A stretch of 64,000 nucleotides of DNA from Abditibacteriaceae bacterium (GTDB lineage: Bacteria; Armatimonadota; Abditibacteriia; Abditibacteriales; Abditibacteriaceae), in NCBI GenBank assembly GCA_019239895.1, contig JAFAZH010000009.1, positions 1-64,000 on the forward strand, read 5' to 3'. The translations under genes and the position numbers were made by a program. Every line of letters starts with the position of its first letter. Positions within the stretch are counted from its first letter, which is position 1. The notes beneath the pieces are model-generated. The model was not told the DNA's origin, searched no databases, and worked only from the letters and a program-made list of their open reading frames with translations. This document shows positions 44,936 through 51,286 of the stretch, one piece after another.

Positions 44936-45771
44936 ATGGATAAAGAAAAAAGACATCCATAGAGCAGCCAGTTATTTCTAAAGGTATAGGTGTCGGGGCT
45001 AGCGCTATTGGTGGTGGTGTCGGAGCCATCATGGGCACACTTGTAGCTGGGCCACCGGGTACTGTGATTGGCGGTGCTATTGGTGGAATTGTTACCAATA
45101 CCTTAACATGGGCCGGAGAGGAAGTCTCCAACCGGCTTCTGTCACGACGAGAACACCATCGTGTTTCTACTGTAGTTGAGTTGGCACGTATTAGGATACA
45201 GGAGCGGTTAGCGCAGGGAGATCAACCGAGAACCGATGGTTTTTTTGAGAAGGATCAAACAGGGCGTTCCAATGCTGACGAAATTTATGAAGGTGTTCTA
45301 CTTAAAGCCAAAAACGAGTATCAAGAAAAGAAGTTGCCTTTTCTATCTAATCTTAGTGCAAACATTGGATTCCATGATGACGTTCCGCCTGTCCTGGCGA
45401 ATTACATAGTAGAGTTATGCGAAAGATTATCGTACCGGCAGTTTTGCCTGCTTAGCATAGCGGGAAGACAGGAAACACTGCCGATTTATAATTTGCTTCC
45501 CTTTCCCAATACAGAAGATGCCGCGATAGAATCATTACGACTTGAGATATTAGATATGTTGGGGAAAGTGTTTGACACGCAAGATATAAAATATGATGAA
45601 CACATATTCCCTCTTACGAGTGTTGGAAAAATGTTATATGAGCTACTTGAACTTAATCAGATTCCAGCAGAGGATAATCAGATGATAAAAGATTACCTCA
45701 TGACATTTCAAGCTGAACGGTCGGCACGTTGGGGAGTCAACGAAGGCAGCCAGCAGAAGCCTACTATTTAA
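44936..45771 (+). CDS. Glycine-zipper membrane protein, split by a one-base frameshift
   Basis: From ATG 44936 (AAGG 9 bases upstream) the frame reads MDKEKR and stops at 44960. One extra A in the A6 tract at 44946-44951 would instead continue as MDKEKKTSIEQPVISKG into the long frame, which has no start of its own before 45031. The joined protein of about 278 residues has a Gly-rich membrane-like region (GVGASAIGGGVGAIMGTLVA, then TVIGGAIGGIVTNT). A mixed helical domain follows (RIRIQERLAQGD, NYIVELCERLSYRQFCLLSI). The product is not recognised. Whether it is sequencing error, a phase-variable tract or slippage is open. The composition is AT-richer than the neighbours, and the adjacent gene is a TIR protein. 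Confidence 0.7.
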
Positions 45772-45928
45772 GCAAAAGATATTCGTCCCCAATTACACTA
45801 ACGCCTCACAGCAAGCAGCCCTTTAATTATGGCTGTGTAACAGAGGCTCTCCATTCGCCCCTCTTGCACGCTGGCAAACGAGTTGCTGACACCTTTTAGG
45901 GAATGGCAACATGGCAATGAGAAACTGG

Positions 45929-46762
45929 TTATTCTTCACCAATTGTGACCTCCTTAAATCCCACAGCTTCGGCGATACTTGGTAATTCGCTCTCTTTCCA
46001 TATACGGGTCATTACATGCAGTGTCCAATCTCCTTCGCTGTTCGTGTAAACCACATTCAACACAGCTTCTCTGTCAAATATTCTTAGGTGGCGCATGAGC
46101 GATTGGAAAGCTAATTCTGTCCCTTTACATTTTATCCAGTAATTCCGAAATGCTGGTTGCAAGGCACTTTGGGAGTTGGTTCTTTGTTGTAGATTGCGAA
46201 CAACATCCAACACTTCTTCTAAGATGTCACGCTCTGCACGGACAGGCGCACTGTCAAAGTTAGTGGTGCTCTGCGCTATAGCCTTCAGCTTAGATTCTAA
46301 TTCCGGCCATGCTTTATTGAATACATTGCTTAGGCGTTGCTCTGGCAGTGGCCGCTCACCATTTTGACCGTCTCTCTCAATAGCGTTGTTGATGGTGCCT
46401 AACAACTGCCGGACATCTTCCATAGTACATGTAGTATGTTGAAATTCACTCAATGGTGGCTCTATATCAGCAGAACGTATATCTAGAAGGAATGTGCAAG
46501 CTCTGGCGTCTTCAGTCTTGGAGATAGCCCCCGCTTCAAATAAAAGCCAGCGGGCATTTAGATTCTCGCGCGTCATGCAGAATATGCCTACTTTCGATTG
46601 GCTTAACTGGGTGGCTATCTCATGGCTCCACCGGCGGCCTTTCTCAATATCATTAGCTGATAGCCAAGGCTCTATAGATTGAATGACTTCTGGAAGCCAG
46701 TCGCGGAATGTTTCTGCTACAGCTTTACTGCGGTCTCCTGACCAACTAAGAAAAACTTTCAT
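45929..46762 (-). CDS. TIR-domain protein
   Basis: Predicted 277 residues. An N-terminal TIR domain opens KVFLSWSGDRSKAVAETFRD and contains WLSANDIEKGRRWSHEI, VGIFCMTRENLNARWLLFEA and E76, which sits where NADase-type TIR domains carry the catalytic Glu. After a helical linker, a C-terminal domain (FQSLMRHLRIFDREAVLNVV to GFKEVTIGEE) is not recognised and could be the sensor. No signal or membrane segment. The start ATG is 1 base after the stop of a short upstream reading frame, indicating coupling. TIR proteins of this type often act in anti-phage defence; that role is inference here. Confidence 0.87.
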   Translation of the reverse strand: MKVFLSWSGDRSKAVAETFRDWLPEVIQSIEPWLSANDIEKGRRWSHEIATQLSQSKVGIFCMTRENLNARWLLFEAGAISKTEDARACTFLLDIRSADIEPPLSEFQHTTCTMEDVRQLLGTINNAIERDGQNGERPLPEQRLSNVFNKAWPELESKLKAIAQSTTNFDSAPVRAERDILEEVLDVVRNLQQRTNSQSALQPAFRNYWIKCKGTELAFQSLMRHLRIFDREAVLNVVYTNSEGDWTLHVMTRIWKESELPSIAEAVGFKEVTIGEE

Positions 46763-46763
46763 T

Positions 46764-46970
46764 TTATAGCTCTCTCTTAAGTTCTTTTTTATTTCTCCCC
46801 TTCCACTGCTTTACATCTGCCTCTAAGTGCAGCCGGACGCCCTGAGATGTTAGAATTCCTGTATCTTTTGCCATAGCATCAATATCGGCTTTAAGGGCTT
46901 TCGGCACCGTGACCGGAATTGTGGTTGCACTAACCTTTTATCCTGGCTTTTCAAGCGCGACCTTAATCAC
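46764..46970 (-). pseudogene. Cryptic ribbon-helix-helix reading frame before the TIR gene
   Basis: Reading the minus strand toward the TIR start gives TTIPVTVPKALKADIDAMAK then DTGILTSQGVRLHLEADVKQ, ending 1 base before the TIR ATG. That is the layout of a ribbon-helix-helix (antitoxin-like) DNA binder: beta strand, two helices. A GTG at 46970 opens the frame (IKVALEKPG), but an in-frame TAA at 46938-46940 interrupts it. Without it, translation could begin at the GTG at 46907. Either the gene is mutated, the first part is not used, or the call misses a base. Promoter and palindromes lie just upstream. Confidence 0.55.
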
Positions 46971-46992
46971 TCCAGAAAATGCTCATGCAATA

Positions 46993-47054
46993 ATTGTATG
47001 TCGTCTTGATATACAAGACAAAGTGCTGTGCATATAAATTTGATTTATATACAC
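46993..47054 (-). promoter_or_regulatory. Promoter with two operator-like palindromes for the RHH-TIR unit
   Basis: On the minus strand, TTGTCT (47016-47021) and TACAAT (46993-46998) are spaced by 17 bases, just upstream of the GTG at 46970. The palindrome GTCTTG-ATATA-CAAGAC (47003-47019) overlaps the -35 and spacer. A second one, GTGCATATAAA-TTTGA-TTTATATACAC (47028-47054), has the same 5-base centre and 10 of 11 paired bases per arm. The dyad centres are 30 bases apart, about three turns. RHH repressors of antitoxin type bind such sites, so autoregulation is plausible. Confidence 0.6.
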
Positions 47055-47232
47055 AGCAAGGAACTAACAGTGCAAGAACCGCAATGACTTGTCAGCACCA
47101 ACTGCCCGCACAGGTGCAGGATGGAAAGGCCAAAGAGCAAACAGCGACCCACTCGGTCAACGGTGAATTGCAACAGAATCAGCAGCCTCGAATGCTTCTT
47201 TTTGTGTCTTTTGTGCCTTCTTGCGGCTCACT

Positions 47233-48375
47233 CTACTGGCGGAATAGGTGCGGCACGAAGCGGCTGGTGTTGCTGGTGATGAGGGTTTTATCTTCGCGGA
47301 TGCCGAGGCCACAGGCGTAGCCGTTGACCATCCAGCTACCAATGACGGGATAGTTGCCGTCGAAGCTGGGCAGGGGCAGAAAGGACTGGTAAATGTAAGG
47401 AGAATTCCCATAAGGGCCGCCGGTTTCTTGCAGCACGATGCTGTTTTGCACGATGGTCATGTTGTCGCCTTCGCGCCCGAAGATGGGTTTGCGGATGTAA
47501 GAGCCAGTCCACGGTTCAAATGCGGCTTTGAGCAAGTAGGGGCTGTCGGGGAACAGTTCGTGCAGCACGGGCAGAATGGCTTTGTTACTGAGCAGCATTT
47601 TCCAGGGCGCTTCCAGCCATTGGGTCTTGTTGGCTAACAGGTGGCGGCCAAACTGCTCGCGCACCAGCCACTCCCAAGGGTAAAGCTTGAAGATGTGACG
47701 AATCGGCTTTTCTTTTAAGTCCACAAACATTTGGCGGGGGCTGTTCCAGCCGATGTCGCCGATTTCAATATACTCTGTCTCCAGTCCCGCCTGTATCGCC
47801 GTATCGCGCAGGTAGTTAACCGTCATGTAATCTTCGGGCGGCTCCCCCGTCGAGGTGAAATAGAGCACATCGTTGATGGATTTTTCTTGCTTCACGCGCG
47901 CCCACGCTTCAATCAATCTTTCATGGATCGAATTAAATTGGTCGAGGTTATAATGCACAGCACTCATATCCTTGAACCAGAACCACTGGGTCACGGCGGC
48001 TTCAAGGAGGGCCGTGGGGGTGTCGGCGTTGTATTCTAAGAGGCGGGGTGGGCCGTGGCCGTCGAAGTGCAAGTCGAAGCGGCCATAAATCGTGTGTTCG
48101 TCACGCTCCCAACTCTGCGTGACATAGGGGATAAACTCCGGGGGTATTAAGAAGCGCGAGAAAAGCTGCTGTCCAATAACGTGCTCGACAGCTTGCAAGC
48201 ACATTTTATCGAGGGCATAAGTGGCGGTTTCAATTTGCTCTATTTCAGCAGCCGTGAAGGAGTAATAGGCGCTTTCGTCCCAGTAGACTTGGTCGCCCGT
48301 CATGTAGTAGGTCAGCCCTTGCGACTCAACAGTCTGCTGCCAGTTGGGGCGCGGCGAAGTGGTGATGCGCTCCAT
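47233..48375 (-). CDS. Glutathionylspermidine synthase-family protein (YgiC-like)
   Basis: Predicted 380 residues of the ATP-grasp family that includes E. coli YgiC/YjfC. Landmarks are GRFDLHFDGHGPPRLLEYNA, TPTALLEAAVTQWFWF, LYPWEWLVREQFGRHL, and a final KPIFGREGDNMTIVQNSIVL region. Amide-bond formation is expected but the substrate is unknown; true glutathionylspermidine synthase also has an N-terminal amidase domain, absent here. The stop of the upstream lipoprotein gene and the start of this one share one base, TGATG. E. coli ygiB-ygiC is a similar pair. Confidence 0.87.
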   Translation of the reverse strand: MERITTSPRPNWQQTVESQGLTYYMTGDQVYWDESAYYSFTAAEIEQIETATYALDKMCLQAVEHVIGQQLFSRFLIPPEFIPYVTQSWERDEHTIYGRFDLHFDGHGPPRLLEYNADTPTALLEAAVTQWFWFKDMSAVHYNLDQFNSIHERLIEAWARVKQEKSINDVLYFTSTGEPPEDYMTVNYLRDTAIQAGLETEYIEIGDIGWNSPRQMFVDLKEKPIRHIFKLYPWEWLVREQFGRHLLANKTQWLEAPWKMLLSNKAILPVLHELFPDSPYLLKAAFEPWTGSYIRKPIFGREGDNMTIVQNSIVLQETGGPYGNSPYIYQSFLPLPSFDGNYPVIGSWMVNGYACGLGIREDKTLITSNTSRFVPHLFRQ

Positions 48376-48821
48376 CAGGAGCCTCCACTATGTCCACCAC
48401 TATGTCCACCGCCAAACATATGTCCAAAGCCTCCGAAACCGCCGCGTGTGGTTGAGCCAGTATGACTCCCGCCACTACTCCCACCACTGGAATGACTACC
48501 CCATGAAAACCAGCCTCCCGAATGTCCGGTGCTATGTCCATAATTGTGATACGAAGAGTGGCTGCCCGATGAAGTGGTTGAGCCAGTGTGACTAATAGAG
48601 CCGCCACGAGAACGACTCCCCCACGAAAACCAGCCTCCCGGATGTCCAGTGCTATGCCCATAATAGTGGTACGAAGAATGACTGTCCGATGAACCGGAAG
48701 TCGCATTATTGGCATTGTTGGCATCGTTCGGGTCGTAAGTATCCGCCCCGCGCCGACAGCCGGAGATAAACACCGAGGAGCTAAGCAGGACAAGGGCCAC
48801 AGACTTGGAAGATTTGTTCAT
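48375..48821 (-). CDS. Repeat-rich lipoprotein (YgiB-like neighbour of ygiC)
   Basis: Predicted 148 residues; the ATG at 48821 is chosen because a lipobox (SVFISGC) then lies at about residue 20. The mature part is rich in Gly, Ser and His and contains two copies of a 40-residue unit (YHYYGHSTGHPGGWFSWGSR; YHNYGHSTGHSGGWFSWGSH), then a GFGGFGHMFGGGHSGGHSGG end. The position directly upstream of the glutathionylspermidine synthase-like gene, with overlapping codons, matches the DUF1190 (YgiB) lipoprotein, but sequence similarity is only in style. It is probably anchored on the outer face of a membrane. Confidence 0.75.
   Translation of the reverse strand: MNKSSKSVALVLLSSSVFISGCRRGADTYDPNDANNANNATSGSSDSHSSYHYYGHSTGHPGGWFSWGSRSRGGSISHTGSTTSSGSHSSYHNYGHSTGHSGGWFSWGSHSSGGSSGGSHTGSTTRGGFGGFGHMFGGGHSGGHSGGS
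48451..48700 (-). repeat. About 120-base tandem repeat within the lipoprotein gene
   Basis: The words AAAACCAGCCTCCC, GTTGAGCCAG and TACGAAGA recur with an offset of 120-126 bases, matching two copies of the 40-residue protein unit. The copies have diverged at many third positions, so the duplication is not very recent. Confidence 0.75.
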
Positions 48822-48884
48822 AATAGCGGTATGCTCTGCCCACAAACGCAATTTGCCAGCGTCGCAAGATTTTAAACTATTATA

Positions 48885-49751
48885 TCAGGGCACGTCCCAC
48901 TGTTGATAAGGCCGCCTGAATATCTCGCGCTGTGGTTGGAGGTCAATTTGCGGCAAATGCGCTTCGACCAGGTCGAAAGTTTCTTCAATCAATTGCCGCA
49001 GTTCCTGCGTGCCGCTCACGCAGTCAGCCTGAAATACATGCTCCAATCGCCCAAAGAGTTGCTGCGGCTTAAGGGTCATGCTGTCCACTAAATAGCGCGT
49101 CCACTTAAAGCCCGAATGATAGATGCGGTTCAACCCGCACAGCAAGCTCAGCAGCCGCCGGATGATGGAGCAGTGATTCTCATACAACAGGGGAATCTCG
49201 CCGCGTGTGGCCAGCATTTCCTGGCCGCCAAACGGGTTGAAACGCAGATGCTTTTGCACCATTGCAAGCGCCAGTTCTTCCGGGTAAGGTGTCAGGCGGT
49301 GCTGCCAATGGGTGATAATGGCCTCACCGTATAACACCACAGCATGTTGCAGCGCGGAGGCTGTGGCTTGCTTCTCGAAGATCAGCCAATTTTGCGACAC
49401 ATCATAGCGTTCAACGACATCCGCCACAATGCTGTCAATCGTCTGGTGTGTCCAGTGAGCAGTTTCAATCTTTATTGCTTCCACATAAAACTGCTCGGCC
49501 CATGCCTGGCGTGCCTCTTCATAGGGGCCAGGCTCATACTGCTTTCCACCAGCCTTTTGCGCCAGCGACTGCAATGCTTCAGCAGAAGGCGGTTGTGCCC
49601 AGATGAACGCGATTTCAATATCCGAATACTGGTCGGCAAAGCCCCGCGCCGCAGAGCCAAGCACAAAAGCGGCTTCGACTTCTGGATGAGCCGCATAAAC
49701 CGGAGCGATTTTGCGGGCCAATGCGATGCGCCAACTGCTATGTTCAGTCAT
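48885..49751 (-). CDS. Nucleotidyltransferase-domain protein
   Basis: Predicted 288 residues from ATG 49751; a GTG at 49772 is an alternative. The nucleotidyltransferase signature GSAARGFADQYSDIEIAF (G-S...D-x-E) lies near residue 32. A second part (LRFNPFGGQEMLATRGEIPL, RRLLSLLCGLNRIYHSGFKW) resembles the DUF4037-type C-terminal domain found in aminoglycoside-like or tRNA-type transferases. Substrate unknown. It lies upstream of the lipoprotein gene, same strand, but separated by 63 bases. Confidence 0.82.
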   Translation of the reverse strand: MTEHSSWRIALARKIAPVYAAHPEVEAAFVLGSAARGFADQYSDIEIAFIWAQPPSAEALQSLAQKAGGKQYEPGPYEEARQAWAEQFYVEAIKIETAHWTHQTIDSIVADVVERYDVSQNWLIFEKQATASALQHAVVLYGEAIITHWQHRLTPYPEELALAMVQKHLRFNPFGGQEMLATRGEIPLLYENHCSIIRRLLSLLCGLNRIYHSGFKWTRYLVDSMTLKPQQLFGRLEHVFQADCVSGTQELRQLIEETFDLVEAHLPQIDLQPQREIFRRPYQQWDVP

Positions 49752-49809
49752 ATTGCTTTGCCATACCAACACTTAAGACCTTACGATGCCGGGTGAGCCA
49801 AGAGGCACT

Positions 49810-50979
49810 TTAAGCTTTGGGAAAGCCAGTCGCCGGGGAATCGGCTTTGAGTGGCAACTTAATTCTTTCGCCGCCACGCCGCGCACTCTCATAAATAGCG
49901 AGAATCACTTCCACCGCATGACGCGCATCCTGCCCTGTGCAAGCTGGAGCGCGGCCCGTGCGAACGGCTTCGACCATGTCTTTGATTTGGGGATAGTGCG
50001 TATCGCCCGGCTGTCCCAGGGCGGCTAAGGGGTCGGTGCCACTGGCTCTAGTCATGGGGTTATTGGCTTCGTTCAGCATGTTTTTATCGGCAGCAGTTTC
50101 TTTCATGAACTTCCAACTGGTCAAACGCGAGTCCTGCAAAGAGGCGGTGCCTTTGGTGCCAAAAACCTGGTTAATGACGGGTTCGCCCGGCCAGCAAACC
50201 GTTGAACCTTGAATCACCCCATGCGCTCCACTCTTAAAGCCAACGATGGCAATCGCCTGGGTCTCTACCTGAATGCGTTGGCGGGCCGTTGTAGCGCACC
50301 ACGACTGCACCCAGGCGATTGGCCCGGCGAACCACTGCAACAGGTCAACGCCATGCACGCCCTGGTTCATCAGGCAGCCGCCGCCATCCAACTCCCAGGT
50401 GCCGCGCCATTCACCACTATCATAATACTTCTGGGCACGATACCATTTTACGGTGCAATCCGCCTGGAGAATCTTGCCGAACTTGCCTGCCTCAATGGCT
50501 TGCTTAATCCGCATGGCATTGGGGTCAAAGCGACGCTGGAAGATGGCCGCCAGTTGCACATGGTTGTTTTGAGTGGCCTGGATAAACGCATCCATTTTGG
50601 CTAAAGTGACATCAAGCGGCTTTTCGGAAATCACATGCTTGCCCGCCTGGGCCGCCTCAATACCGACTTTGGCATGGTCGCCGCTGGGCACGCAGACGCA
50701 TATCACATCAATGTCATCGCGCTTGAGCATCGTCTTGTAGTTGGTGTACACCGCAGGGACGACATTGCCTCCCTCTTTAGTGATGTCCAGCTTCTTGAGC
50801 AGGTCGCCATAGCCACGCGCCAACTCTTGTGCGCGCTCTTTGTTATTATCGGCACAGGCCACCAGGCGCGCACCCGCGACGCGGGCAATAGCGCCAGCGT
50901 GCCACGGGCCAATCACGCCGCAGCCCACAATAGCAAACCCGATTTCTCGTTGGGCTGCGGGAGTCTTTTGTTCAGGCAA
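49810..50979 (-). CDS. Gfo/Idh/MocA family oxidoreductase
   Basis: Predicted 389 residues. A Rossmann domain opens GFAIVGCGVIGPWHAGAIAR; the family lysine is in HVISEKPLDVTLAKMD. The C-terminal domain contains GSCLM-like text (ELDGGGCLMNQGVHGVDLLQ), with the catalytic His. An NAD(P)-dependent sugar or cyclitol dehydrogenase is likely; substrate not determined. It precedes the sugar-related genes at 51.3-56.2 kb but is transcribed the other way. Confidence 0.92.
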   Translation of the reverse strand: MPEQKTPAAQREIGFAIVGCGVIGPWHAGAIARVAGARLVACADNNKERAQELARGYGDLLKKLDITKEGGNVVPAVYTNYKTMLKRDDIDVICVCVPSGDHAKVGIEAAQAGKHVISEKPLDVTLAKMDAFIQATQNNHVQLAAIFQRRFDPNAMRIKQAIEAGKFGKILQADCTVKWYRAQKYYDSGEWRGTWELDGGGCLMNQGVHGVDLLQWFAGPIAWVQSWCATTARQRIQVETQAIAIVGFKSGAHGVIQGSTVCWPGEPVINQVFGTKGTASLQDSRLTSWKFMKETAADKNMLNEANNPMTRASGTDPLAALGQPGDTHYPQIKDMVEAVRTGRAPACTGQDARHAVEVILAIYESARRGGERIKLPLKADSPATGFPKA

Positions 50980-51062
50980 AATGATTTCCTCCGAGGATAG
51001 ATGCTTAGGACAAGCGAATATAGCGGGTATAGCCTATTAACTCGCAAATGTCAAACGACTTT

Positions 51063-51207
51063 AGGGACTGCGTTCAAATAGGACGCAAAACTCCGTTACG
51101 CCAGGCTACGCCGCGCCAACTTACGCTATTGCCTATCTTAGATAGCGTTTGAATTGCGCATGGAATTAGCGTAGTGAAGCTTTGCGTCCTATTTGAACAC
51201 AGTCTCT
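51063..51207. repeat. Palindromic repeat, family B, copy 4
   Basis: The best-preserved copy: the 27-base outer arms (51063-51089 and 51181-51207) differ at only three positions, with GGACGCAAA inside the left arm and TTTGCGTCC in the right. Inner TAGCG/CGCTA words follow the same layout as copies 1 and 2. It fills the divergent spacer between the Gfo/Idh/MocA gene and the glycosidase gene. Confidence 0.85.
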
Positions 51208-51286
51208 AAGGAGCCGAACTTTTACTAAACTATAATGCACAACAAGAATCCACGCCTTGTCCACTGGTAATTGATTAACATCTGTT

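Noticed and set aside
44946..44952. A-AAA-AAG as a canonical -1 frameshift heptamer
   Set aside because: The zero frame of the upstream ATG does not place codons on the heptamer as required; simple slippage in the A run fits better.
46994..47320. Plus-strand frame of 108 codons before the YgiC-like gene
   Set aside because: It crosses the operator region and the 3' end of the convergent gene, with low-complexity text and no start signal.
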